Below are positions 55,026-63,692 of a stretch of 64,000 nt of DNA, in pieces. The notes under the pieces were generated by a model. The model had not been told where the DNA came from. It did no database searches and was given only the letters and a program-made list of their open reading frames with translations. Source of the stretch: Beijerinckia mobilis (GTDB taxonomy: Bacteria > Pseudomonadota > Alphaproteobacteria > Rhizobiales > Beijerinckiaceae). The translations under genes and the position numbers were made by a program. The stretch's first letter is position 1; each line of letters begins with the position of its first letter. The stretch is taken from the NCBI RefSeq assembly GCF_000745425.1, contig NZ_JQJH01000016.1, positions 19,992 to 83,991 of the forward strand, read 5' to 3'.

Positions 55026-55125
55026 TCGGAAATTCCGGTCAAGTTCTTCCGGCGACGATCCCGCTAAAAGGCGGCGGTGCGGGCGTCTGCGATAGAATCG
55101 GAGCTGCCCGATACGGCACCAGGCC

Positions 55126-55157
55126 GAAAATGCTCCGTTTTGAGTTCAAACGCTCTA
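55126..55157. repeat. Dispersed intergenic repeat, short copy 4
   Basis: 32 bp: GAAAATGCTCCG at the left and CAAACGCTCTA at the right, i.e. only the two ends of the repeat. The CTA at 55,155-55,157 is the stop codon (TAG) of the gene on the minus strand. Confidence 0.6.
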
Positions 55158-57197
55158 AAGGCCGGTTGGATAGGTTTCCTCAAGTTCTCCGGCATCCCAT
55201 TCCGATGTCCGTTCCAGCGGCTCGACCGCTCGGGTCTCGTCGAAATGCAGCACCGCGTCGAATTGCGCCGCGAGATTGGCATGGAAATAATGACTGGCCC
55301 TCTCCGTCTCGGGCCGATAGATGACGCCGATCGCTCGCTCCAGCAGTTGTCGCGGGAGACTTTCGCCGTCCTCCCGCAGATCGAGAGCGAAACGATCGCA
55401 AGAGATCGCATGGAACAAGGCCTCGTAACTTCCCGGCAAGGCGGCGAGGACATTCTTGCGATCCGCCCGGCCGCCCCAGTCTGACGCGGCGGTCACCGTG
55501 CCACGATGCGTGCTGAAGCCGATGAGAAAAGCCTCTCGTCCGTGTGTTTCGCGGATGAGTTGCCCCAGATTGAGCTCTCCCTGTCGGCTTCGATCTGTCG
55601 CCCGCGCATCGCCGAGATGGGAATTATGCGCCCAGACGACGATTTTCGCCGGTCGGTCGCGCCGAGTAAGGTGCGTCGCGAGCGCTTCGAATGTCTCCGC
55701 CATATGCCGATCGCGCAGGTTCCAGGTTGATTCGACCACCAGGAACATCGCGCGATAATAGGCCTCCGCGTTCTTGACCAGGCGGGCATTCTGCTGTGCC
55801 GCGAAGAGTTCGTCTTCGCGAACGTCTCCTTCCGACTCGGCCGTCAGGGGGCGCCGTTTCAGCATCTCCACCAATTGCGTCACCACGGCATCCTCGCAGG
55901 ATTTCGCAATTTTGTTGCCCGCGACGAAGCCGTAGACTTGCGGATCCGGTCCGAAATGGTCGAAACAGGCATAGCGGTGGCGCGCCGCCTCCGCCGCGCC
56001 AGGATCGACCTTTTTGAGATAATGCAGCACCGCTTTCATCGCGCCGTGCAAGGCATAGAGGTCGAGCCCATAAAACCCGGTCTTCGGCTGCCCCTGGCCG
56101 AGCGTTTCGTTATGCCGGCGCAGCCATTCGACAAAATCGACAACGACCCGGTTTCGCCACATCCATGTCGGGAAACGCCGGAAGTCCGTCAGCGCCTCTT
56201 CGGCGTCCAAATCCTCGCTCACATTCTGGACATAGCGATTGACCCGATAGGCATCCGGCCAGTCGGCCTCGACCGCGACGCCAGCGAAACCCTTCTCCTC
56301 AATCAGCCGCCGCGTGATCCGCGCGCGCTCTTCATAGAACTCATGCGTGCCATGCGAAGCTTCGCCGATCAGCACGAAACGCGCCTCACCGATCGCCTCC
56401 AGAAGCCGGTCATAGTCCTCATTGCCCCCGGAGAGCCGGACGATGCGTTTGCGCAGCGCACTCGCGGCCTTATGTTCGGCCGAATCCTCTTTCGAGCCAA
56501 AAACCGGTCCAACCCGGGAATCGGAAGGAGTGGACGTGGTCCCTGAGGGCTTCGTAAGCGTCGACCCGGCGAGAAGCGTGCGGACCTCCTCATCGCTGGT
56601 CTGAGAAAAATCTTCATACCAGCGCCCGACGCCAAGGAGTGGCTGTGGCGTCGCCACACAGACAATTTCATCCGCGATCGCGCGCATCATCTCGCAAGTC
56701 TCGGGGCTGCCGACCGGGATGGCGACGACGATACGGGTCGGGTGGCCGTCCCGCAATGCCTTGATGGCAGCCGACATGGTGGATCCCGTCGCAAGGCCAT
56801 CATCCACCAAAATTATGGTTCGCCCTTTCACCTTTAGCGGCGGGCGTCCGCCACGATAGAGGCGCTCGCGCCGCAGAAGTTCCTTCTCTTCCTTGGCCGT
56901 GACCGCATCGATGAGATGAGGCGGAATGGCAAGAGCCTGAACAATCTCATCGTTCAGGACGCGTACGCCGCCGGTTGCAACCGCCCCCATAGCCAGTTCT
57001 TCGTAACCTGGAACCCCGAGCTTGCGCACCACGAAGACATCGAGCGGCACTCCGAGAGCTCGTGCGACTTCGTAGCCAACAGGCACCCCACCCCGCGGCA
57101 GCGCCAATACGGTTACATCATCGCGCCGCGCATAATGGGTAAGCTTGCCGGCAAGGCGTCGTCCTGCCTCGCGGCGATCTGAAAAAACAATGGTCAT
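55155..57197 (-). CDS. Phosphoribosyltransferase / erythromycin-esterase fusion
   Basis: 680 aa. Residues about 1-215 are a type-I PRTase-like domain with LALPRGGVPVGYEVA and the PRPP loop TIILVDDGLATGSTM; about 215-245 is a Ser/Thr/Pro linker; about 250-675 is an erythromycin-esterase-like domain with FVLIGEASHGTHEFYEERA, VEADWPDAYRVNRYV and WAHNSHLGDAR. The EE-like domain may hydrolyse an ester or act on unrelated substrates; the fusion partner might phosphoribosylate. Probably cytosolic. The fused architecture is known in bacteria but the function is unassigned. Confidence 0.9.
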   Translation of the reverse strand: MTIVFSDRREAGRRLAGKLTHYARRDDVTVLALPRGGVPVGYEVARALGVPLDVFVVRKLGVPGYEELAMGAVATGGVRVLNDEIVQALAIPPHLIDAVTAKEEKELLRRERLYRGGRPPLKVKGRTIILVDDGLATGSTMSAAIKALRDGHPTRIVVAIPVGSPETCEMMRAIADEIVCVATPQPLLGVGRWYEDFSQTSDEEVRTLLAGSTLTKPSGTTSTPSDSRVGPVFGSKEDSAEHKAASALRKRIVRLSGGNEDYDRLLEAIGEARFVLIGEASHGTHEFYEERARITRRLIEEKGFAGVAVEADWPDAYRVNRYVQNVSEDLDAEEALTDFRRFPTWMWRNRVVVDFVEWLRRHNETLGQGQPKTGFYGLDLYALHGAMKAVLHYLKKVDPGAAEAARHRYACFDHFGPDPQVYGFVAGNKIAKSCEDAVVTQLVEMLKRRPLTAESEGDVREDELFAAQQNARLVKNAEAYYRAMFLVVESTWNLRDRHMAETFEALATHLTRRDRPAKIVVWAHNSHLGDARATDRSRQGELNLGQLIRETHGREAFLIGFSTHRGTVTAASDWGGRADRKNVLAALPGSYEALFHAISCDRFALDLREDGESLPRQLLERAIGVIYRPETERASHYFHANLAAQFDAVLHFDETRAVEPLERTSEWDAGELEETYPTGL

Positions 57198-57393
57198 GGC
57201 CTTGCGTCCGAATGCATGGGCTTCAAGCTTGCGCGAAGCCGCTTTGTCCAGCGCGATTGCAGCGGGACACCCGTCCTTGCGATGACAGATTTAGGCCCCG
57301 GAACCGACCCGCCGTCGCCACGATTTTGGAACTCACCTCGCGCTCTGGTGTTCCAAAATCGGTTTCAAAGAGAAGCAAGGGAGCAAGCCGATC

Positions 57394-57858
57394 ATGGCAT
57401 TCACGCTTGAAAGCCCAGCCTTCCACGATGGCGAAAAAATTCCGGACAAATATGCCCGCAAAGGGAGGAATCTGTCTCCTCCACTCATCTGGAAAGACGC
57501 CCCCCAAGGCACCAAGAGTTTTATCGTGGTCGTGGAGGATCCCGATGCCCCTTCCGGAATCTTCCGCCACTGGGGTGTCTATGACATCGACCCTGAGTGC
57601 GATGGCCTATTGGAAGGTGCCGTGAACGGTGAGGCCAAAAGCCTCGTTTATGGCATCAATGATTTCGGCAATTCGCATTATGACGGACCGCAGCCGCCAA
57701 AAGGCCACGGTATCCACCATTATCACTTCCGTCTCGCGGCTCTCGACGTCAAGGCGCTGCATTGCGGCAGGAATGCCAAAATCTCCGACCTTCTGGAACG
57801 GGCAAGGCCGCATATCATCGCAGAGACCGAACTCGTCGGAACCTATGAAAACCGGTGA
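57394..57858 (+). CDS. YbhB/YbcL PEBP family protein
   Basis: 154 aa phosphatidylethanolamine-binding-protein fold: IVVVEDPDAPSGIFRHWGVY and the ligand-site block QPPKGHGIHHYHFRLAALD are diagnostic of the bacterial YbhB/YbcL group, related to eukaryotic Raf kinase inhibitor protein. Function in bacteria is unclear. ATG 57394 has AAGG/GAG-like sequence upstream. Divergent from the PRTase/EE fusion. Confidence 0.94.
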   Translation: MAFTLESPAFHDGEKIPDKYARKGRNLSPPLIWKDAPQGTKSFIVVVEDPDAPSGIFRHWGVYDIDPECDGLLEGAVNGEAKSLVYGINDFGNSHYDGPQPPKGHGIHHYHFRLAALDVKALHCGRNAKISDLLERARPHIIAETELVGTYENR

Positions 57859-57891
57859 AAGCATGCTTTCCGGAAGGCTTGGCGAAAGTCT

Positions 57892-58323
57892 CTACCCGGC
57901 TCCGCCTTCAGCTTGTCCGGCGAACCACGTCAGGGCGAAATAGAGACAAATCAGAATGCCGTTGACGACGATCCAGAGCGGCGAGAAAAACGGACGCACG
58001 AGCAGCGCCGTCGAAATTTGCGCCAGGGCGGCGAGGAGCCACAGCACCCCGCCCCATGGTGTCGCCAGCCAGAGGCCGACAGCCGCCACGAGATCAAAAA
58101 CCGCGAAGAAGATGATTCCCGCGCCGGTGATCCAGTCCGTATGATTGAACAGCGGTTCCAGCGGCGTCAGGATAGTGACCCATTGCATAAGGCCCTGCGC
58201 CATCCAGATCATGGCGAGCAATCGCATGAAAATGACGAGTATCTTGCTCCACGGCGCGGCAAACGTCTCCGCGCCCGGTCTTTCAGTGAGCGAGATCGCA
58301 GCCTCGCTGTTGAATGAGCGCAT
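57892..58323 (-). CDS. DUF6163 family membrane protein
   Basis: 143 aa from ATG 58323, with AGGG upstream; the frame extends to 58401 (overlapping the next gene). Four transmembrane helices (about 25-45, 60-80, 84-104, 108-130) and KILVIFMRLLAMIWMAQGL match DUF6163 of Hyphomicrobiales. Function unknown. Directly downstream of the enoyl-CoA hydratase-family gene. Confidence 0.8.
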   Translation of the reverse strand: MRSFNSEAAISLTERPGAETFAAPWSKILVIFMRLLAMIWMAQGLMQWVTILTPLEPLFNHTDWITGAGIIFFAVFDLVAAVGLWLATPWGGVLWLLAALAQISTALLVRPFFSPLWIVVNGILICLYFALTWFAGQAEGGAG

Positions 58324-58384
58324 GAGAACGCCCTGTTGCAACAAACGCGCGCGACGACGGAAAACCAGCCATTTCATCGTGCGA

Positions 58385-59449
58385 TCAGGCCGTCCGAACA
58401 AAGTTCAAATCGGCCTCACCCGCCGGTAATGGCGCGAAAAAGGGTTCGATATCGGCGGGTTTCACGGCCTCGATCTCCTTGAAGCTCCACTTCGGCTTAT
58501 GATCTTTGTCGACAAGGACCGCGCGGACCCCTTCACGGAAATCGGGGCTCTGCAGAATATGGCTCACGACACGAAATTCCGTGCGCAAAGCATCTTCGAG
58601 ATCGAGCTTGCTGCCCATTTGCACGAGTTTGAGAGCCAGATTCACACTGAGCGGTGACCGTGTGCAAATGAGATCATAGGTCTCCATGGCAAAACCAAGC
58701 CCGCCATAGCCCGCTTCGTCGATTTCTTCGAGAACGGCAGATACTGTCGCAGCGCCGAAACAGCCATCGACGAAATGTTTCAGCTTGGCGAGTTCCGGTT
58801 CTGGCGGCGTGGCGGCCAGACCAGCGATTGCGGCCCCCGCTTCCTCGCCAGACGCAAGCTTGGCGATCAGGGCCTCATGCTGCGCCACCGGGATGAAAGC
58901 CGTGGCAATGCCAAATGCGACGCCGTCGCCGCATTTAAGCCGGGCTCCTGTCATCGCAAGATAGGCGCCGAGTTTTCCCGGCAGACGCGGTAGAAAATAG
59001 GTCGCGCCGACATCGGGAATGAATCCAATGGCGGTTTCCGGCATGGCGAAAAGAAAATTCTCTCCCGCAACCCGGTGCGGTCCGTGTACGGATATGCCCG
59101 CGCCGCCACCCATGACGATGCCTTCGAGCAGGGAGACATAAGGCTTGGGAAAACGGGCGATACGTTGATTGAGCTGATATTCCTGGCGGAAAAATTCCAT
59201 TTGCTGGGCATAATTGCCGGCGCTGCCTAGCTCATAGATGAATTTCATATCGCCGCCGGCGCAAAAAGCCTTGCCGCCCGCGCCTCTCACCAGCACCGTC
59301 TTGACGCCAGGCTCCTTTTCCAACTGGTCGAGCGCCGCGTTGAAAGCGAGAATCGTTTCCGTATCGAGCGCGTTCAGCGCCTTCGGCCGGTTCAAAGTGA
59401 TGATGCCGCAGGCACCTTGTTGTTCAGTCAGGATAACAGGATCGCTCAT
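58385..59449 (-). CDS. Enoyl-CoA hydratase family protein, likely 3-hydroxyisobutyryl-CoA hydrolase
   Basis: 354 aa crotonase-fold. Visible blocks: GAGGKAFCAGGDMKFIYELG (oxyanion loop and substrate Gly), VMGGGAGISVHGPHRVA, EDALRTEFRVVSHILQSPDF, ending APLPAGEADL. The length and the C-terminal EALRxEF-x-H pattern are typical of 3-hydroxyisobutyryl-CoA hydrolase, which acts in valine degradation; plain enoyl-CoA hydratases are about 100 residues shorter. Sits 8 bp upstream of the possible 58377 start of the DUF6163 gene. Confidence 0.9.
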   Translation of the reverse strand: MSDPVILTEQQGACGIITLNRPKALNALDTETILAFNAALDQLEKEPGVKTVLVRGAGGKAFCAGGDMKFIYELGSAGNYAQQMEFFRQEYQLNQRIARFPKPYVSLLEGIVMGGGAGISVHGPHRVAGENFLFAMPETAIGFIPDVGATYFLPRLPGKLGAYLAMTGARLKCGDGVAFGIATAFIPVAQHEALIAKLASGEEAGAAIAGLAATPPEPELAKLKHFVDGCFGAATVSAVLEEIDEAGYGGLGFAMETYDLICTRSPLSVNLALKLVQMGSKLDLEDALRTEFRVVSHILQSPDFREGVRAVLVDKDHKPKWSFKEIEAVKPADIEPFFAPLPAGEADLNFVRTA

Positions 59450-59569
59450 AATGCCTCCACTCGCCGCGCATTATGAGCAAAATCTTCGCCGTGGAAATGG
59501 TCTGTCGCACTGGAAGCCGCTTTTCCGGTGGCATTCCAGTACTCATACGACGGGACACGCGCCGATCGT

Positions 59570-60481
59570 CTATTTCGCACAGGCCTGCTGCGGCAGAAGC
59601 TCGAGGCTCGACAAATCCCCGCCGAGGACGAAATCGCCATAATCCAGCCGAAGCGCACGCGAAATGCCGTTTTCATAAAGGTCGAAAGACAAAGTATAGA
59701 GCGGACTCTCGTCCTTCTGCGCATTCTCGAAATAGGCGATCGTGACGGGCCAGCGCCGCAACCCTTCAAGTGCCGGAAGCTTGATCGCCGTTTCTTGAGC
59801 GGGTTTGCGGATCTCATCGCCGATAATCGTCGTGGTCTCAAACAGTTTGTCGCCCTTTTCCGAGCCGTCGTAGACCTTGACCTCGAGAATATGCTTGCCA
59901 GCTTTGGCCGAGGCCAGGATGCGGCGCAGATGCTCGGTGGGAAACACCGTATCGGCGGCGAGATCGAATTTGCTCTTCCTGGGCTTGGCGAGATCGACAA
60001 GAACCGGCCCGGAACCCGCCCGGCGTGCCGCCTTGCCATCGACCAGTTCTCCGGCGCCTTGGTCGTTCGACGTCTGAATCTTGAAGGTGAAATTACGGCC
60101 GTCGCCGTCTTCAAATGTGGCGGAGCGCATATCGGAGACGCGCACCGGCCCTTCCACCGGCTGCAGCTCGGTAAACTGACGGAAATTCTGAGCGTAACCT
60201 TCGCACGACGAACCGGAGAAATCGAAAGCAATCTGACCTTGAGCGGAAATCGGGCTTTTCGCTCCCGTGGAGCGCAACATGGTCAGATCGTAAACGGCGC
60301 GATGCGCAGCGAGAGGAATTTCCGCCGCGAGTTTCGTGATACCGTCACGCGTTTGTGGTTCCGAGGAAACATTGCTCTGATTGGGCGCAGCCGAAAGGCA
60401 TAGAGGAGCCAGCGGCATTGCAGCACCCAAAAGGGCGGCCATCGCCTGTGCAAGCCAAGCGCGGTCGGAAGGTCGAGACAT
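59570..60481 (-). CDS. eipB: EipB family (DUF1849) cell-envelope integrity protein
   Basis: 303 aa exported protein: a basic start, then a hydrophobic stretch (LAQAMAALLGAAMPLAPLCL) as signal. DUF1849 features: AAHRAVYDLTM, GSSCEGYAQNFRQF with the first conserved Cys, a beta-rich spiral body and the C-terminal LLPQQACAK with the partner Cys; EipB of Brucella is a periplasmic beta-spiral with a conserved disulfide needed for envelope integrity. ATG 60481 is preferred over 60520. Confidence 0.9.
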   Translation of the reverse strand: MSRPSDRAWLAQAMAALLGAAMPLAPLCLSAAPNQSNVSSEPQTRDGITKLAAEIPLAAHRAVYDLTMLRSTGAKSPISAQGQIAFDFSGSSCEGYAQNFRQFTELQPVEGPVRVSDMRSATFEDGDGRNFTFKIQTSNDQGAGELVDGKAARRAGSGPVLVDLAKPRKSKFDLAADTVFPTEHLRRILASAKAGKHILEVKVYDGSEKGDKLFETTTIIGDEIRKPAQETAIKLPALEGLRRWPVTIAYFENAQKDESPLYTLSFDLYENGISRALRLDYGDFVLGGDLSSLELLPQQACAK

Positions 60482-60623
60482 AGACTTTGCCTTTCTGGCA
60501 ATGCCTGCCTCACGCAACATTTCCCGGATCCAGCAGGCGCATTTGACTTAATCCTTTTAGTGTATGATCCGGCCTGCGCCCTTGCAAGAATCCTCTGCAC
60601 ATAGATTCAAGGAATTTTCCCGC

Positions 60624-61094
60624 ATGAATCAAATCGAAACCCGGCTGAAGGAAATGGGAATCACCTTGCCGACACCAGCCGCTCCGGTGGCCAATTACGT
60701 CCCCTTTGTCCTCACCAAATCGCTGTTGATCATTTCCGGCCAGGTCGCCTTTGGAGCCGACGGTGCGATCGCACCCGAACACAAGGGCAAAGTCGGCGGA
60801 TCGGTCTCGCCGGAAGCGGGACAGGCGGCGGCGAAAGTCTGTGCCATCAATGTTCTGGCTCAGGCAAAGGCGGCGCTTGGCGATCTTGAACGCATCAAAG
60901 CCTGCCTGCGGCTCGGTGGCTTCATCAATGTGGCGCCGGGCTTTTCCGCCATTGCACCGGTCATGAACGGCGCTTCCGATCTCCTCGTCGATGTGCTTGG
61001 CCACAAGGGTCGCCACGCGCGTTCGACGATCGGCGTTGCCGAACTGCCGCTCGATTCCGCCGTTGAAGTCGAAGCCATGTTCGAGTTCGAATGA
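60624..61094 (+). CDS. RidA family (YER057c/UK114) protein
   Basis: 156 aa. RidA/YjgF fold: LIISGQVAFGADGAI, QAAAKVCAINVLAQAKAALG, and MNGASDLLVDVLGHKGRHAR followed by SVGVAELP-like STIGVAELPLDSAVEVE. RidA proteins hydrolyse reactive enamines/imines in amino-acid metabolism; longer members such as this have no assigned substrate. ATG 60624 follows GGAATTTTCCCGC with AAGG upstream. Overlaps the next gene by ATGA. Confidence 0.92.
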   Translation: MNQIETRLKEMGITLPTPAAPVANYVPFVLTKSLLIISGQVAFGADGAIAPEHKGKVGGSVSPEAGQAAAKVCAINVLAQAKAALGDLERIKACLRLGGFINVAPGFSAIAPVMNGASDLLVDVLGHKGRHARSTIGVAELPLDSAVEVEAMFEFE

Positions 61095-61870
61095 TGCCCA
61101 TGCGTGAGATGGCGCGTGAGAAAGTCGCTGTCCCCGCCTGGCTGACGGCGCAGCCGATCGCCCATCGCGGCCTGCATGACGAAACGTCAGGCCGCGTTGA
61201 AAATTCGCTGGCCGCGGCCAGGGCAGCAGTCGCTTGGGATTATGCCATAGAATGCGATATCCAGCTCAGTAGCGATGGCGAAGTGATCGTCTTTCATGAT
61301 GTCCTGCTCGACCGCCTCACTTTCGCCGAGGGCAGGCTCGACCAGCGGTCACGCGCCGACCTCACGCATGTCGCTTTCCGCCACGGAAACGAAACCATCC
61401 CGGCGCTCGCCGACCTGCTTGCGGTCGTCGCTGGCAAGGTTCCGCTGATCGTCGAGCTCAAAAGCCTTTTTAACGGCGATACCCGCCTTGCCGACGCCGC
61501 CCTCACCTGCGTCGCTTCCTACGCGGGACCGCTTGCCTTCAAGAGTTTCGATCCTGATCTGCTTCGTCGTCTTCGCGACTGTAATGCAAGCCAGCCATTA
61601 GGGCTCGTTGCCGAGGCTCTCTACGCGCCCGCCGAATGGCCGGAATTGACGCCGGAGCGCCGAGCCGGCCTTTTGGCCTGGGAATTCTTCCCCGATATAC
61701 GGCCGGATTTTCTGTCCTGGCACGTGAATGACCTTCCACATGCGGTCCCGCGGCTCTGCCGCGACGGGCTCCATATGCCGGTGATGAGCTGGACCGTGCG
61801 GACAGAGGCGCAAAAGGAACTCGCCACCCGCTATGCCGACCAGATCGTCTTCGAGGATTGCACCTCCTGA
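61091..61870 (+). CDS. Glycerophosphodiester phosphodiesterase family protein
   Basis: 259 aa. GDPD TIM barrel: IAHRGLHDETSGRVENSLAA (catalytic His-Arg and the ENS motif), YAIECDIQLSSDGEVIVFHD (Glu/Asp metal ligands and the second His), and the MSWTVRTEAQKE closing motif. It hydrolyses glycerophosphodiesters to G3P and an alcohol. No signal peptide, so probably cytosolic. Coupled to the RidA gene by ATGA. Confidence 0.94.
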   Translation: MMPMREMAREKVAVPAWLTAQPIAHRGLHDETSGRVENSLAAARAAVAWDYAIECDIQLSSDGEVIVFHDVLLDRLTFAEGRLDQRSRADLTHVAFRHGNETIPALADLLAVVAGKVPLIVELKSLFNGDTRLADAALTCVASYAGPLAFKSFDPDLLRRLRDCNASQPLGLVAEALYAPAEWPELTPERRAGLLAWEFFPDIRPDFLSWHVNDLPHAVPRLCRDGLHMPVMSWTVRTEAQKELATRYADQIVFEDCTS

Positions 61871-61997
61871 CGGCCGAAAACAGAATGCCCGTTGAACCTT
61901 CGCCGCATCCATCCGTTCCTTGAACGGAGCCGCGGCACCGGGTTCACTCCATGAACTGTCGCCGACGTTCCTTCTTCTGTCTATGAACGAGGCCGCT

Positions 61998-63638
61998 ATG
62001 GCGAGTGTCATCCAATATGTCCTTGAAAGGCTCAAGGCGATCGGAATTTCGGATGTCTTCGGTGTTCCGGGTGATTATTCCTTTCCGGTGAATGACGCCA
62101 TTTGTAACGATCCAGATTTACAATGGATCGGCTGCTGCAACGAACTCAATGCCGCCTATGCCGCTGATGGATATGCCCGCCTCAAGGGTGCCGCCGCGCT
62201 TTGTACGACCTATGGTGTCGGAGAATTGAGTGCGCTGAACGGCATTGCCGGCTCCTATGCCGAACATCTGCCCGTGTTCCACCTCGTCGGCACACCGTCC
62301 ATGGCCGTCCAGTCCGCACGCGCGCCGGTGCATCATACGCTCGGCAATGGCGAATATGATCTTTTTCGGCGTATGACCGAACCGGTCGTCTGCGCTTATG
62401 CGGTGATGACGCCGCAGAATGTCGCATTCGAGACGGAGCGGCTGATCGCCGAGGCACTGTATCACCGCCGCCCTGTCTATATGGCCTTTCCCGCCAATCT
62501 CGCCGATCAGCCGGTTCTCAGCGCCGCAGCACCGATCACCCTGCCGCACAGCGATCCGCAAACACTCGCACAAGCGACGGATGCTATTCTGACGGCCCTC
62601 GCGGAAACGGATACAGCCTGCATCTTGCCGGGCAATCTCATTCACCGTTGTGGCTTGCAGACGGTGATGCAAAGTATCATCAACCACTCCGGCCTGCCCT
62701 TCGCGACCATGTTCATGGACAAATCCGTTCTCGATGAACATCACCCTTCCTTCGCCGGCATGTATGATGGCGCCTTGCTGAATGAAGACGTCCGCCAGTT
62801 CGTCGAAAATGCCGGCCGCATTCTCTCCATCGGCACACTCATGTCCGACCTCAATAGCGGCGCCTTCACCGCGCGTCTCGACCCGGAGAGGACGATCACC
62901 ATCGCCCATCACGCGGTTTCCATGAATGGCAAGACCTATGCGAATGTCGAGATCGGCGATGTGCTGCAAGCTCTATCCGAACGGATCAAGCATCGCGACT
63001 GGCCCTGCATGAAGGCCCATGCTTTGGGCGAGGCCAAGGGCGCCGACAAGGATCCGATCGATGTCGACGCTCTTTATCCGCGCTGGCAAATTTTCCTGCA
63101 GCCTGAGGATATTGTCGTCGTCGAAACCGGAACGGCCTCAATGGGCCTCGCCTTCGCCCTGATGCCGAAAGGCGCCAATTTCTATAATCAGACGCTTTGG
63201 GGATCGATCGGCTGGGCGACGCCTGCCGCGCTCGGCGCCGCTGTTGCCGCCCCGCAGCGCCGCCTGGTTCTGATCACCGGCGAAGGCTCCCACCAGATGA
63301 CGGCGCAGGAAATCAGCCTGTTTGGACGCCTCGGCCTCAAACCAATTATTTTCGTTCTGAACAATGACGGCTATCTGATCGAACGGCTGCTCTGCAAGGA
63401 TCCCGAAATCGCCTACAATGACATTGCGCAATGGCGCTACAGCGAATTACCGCATGCACTTGGCTGCAACGATTGGTTCACCGCCAAAGTGACGACGTGC
63501 GGAGAGTTCGATGCGGCGCTCGCCAAGGCCGCACAGACGGATACCGGCGTCTATATCGAAGTCGTCACGGATAAATACACGGCCTCGCCCTTGGCGAGGA
63601 AACTTCATGAAAACATGAAGTCTCTTTACAAGGCCTGA
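61998..63638 (+). CDS. Thiamine-diphosphate decarboxylase (pyruvate/indolepyruvate decarboxylase)
   Basis: 546 aa from ATG 61998, which has GAGG five to six bases upstream; the frame extends to 61920. PDC/IPDC features: CCNELNAAYAADGYARLKG with the catalytic Glu, the HHTLGNGEYD motif with the paired His, and the ThDP motif GEGSHQMTAQEISLFGRLG ending in VLNNDGYLIE. Gene could give acetaldehyde from pyruvate or indole-acetaldehyde from indolepyruvate; the active-site residues do not decide. Cytosolic. Confidence 0.9.
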   Translation: MASVIQYVLERLKAIGISDVFGVPGDYSFPVNDAICNDPDLQWIGCCNELNAAYAADGYARLKGAAALCTTYGVGELSALNGIAGSYAEHLPVFHLVGTPSMAVQSARAPVHHTLGNGEYDLFRRMTEPVVCAYAVMTPQNVAFETERLIAEALYHRRPVYMAFPANLADQPVLSAAAPITLPHSDPQTLAQATDAILTALAETDTACILPGNLIHRCGLQTVMQSIINHSGLPFATMFMDKSVLDEHHPSFAGMYDGALLNEDVRQFVENAGRILSIGTLMSDLNSGAFTARLDPERTITIAHHAVSMNGKTYANVEIGDVLQALSERIKHRDWPCMKAHALGEAKGADKDPIDVDALYPRWQIFLQPEDIVVVETGTASMGLAFALMPKGANFYNQTLWGSIGWATPAALGAAVAAPQRRLVLITGEGSHQMTAQEISLFGRLGLKPIIFVLNNDGYLIERLLCKDPEIAYNDIAQWRYSELPHALGCNDWFTAKVTTCGEFDAALAKAAQTDTGVYIEVVTDKYTASPLARKLHENMKSLYKA

Positions 63639-63692
63639 GCCCCGCCTCGATCCTCACCACCATCGTGATGGTCATGCAGCCTTGTGTGGCTA

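Noticed and set aside
59446..60403. Overlapping frames on both strands across eipB
   Set aside because: Shadows of the EipB-type gene; no motif or start signal.
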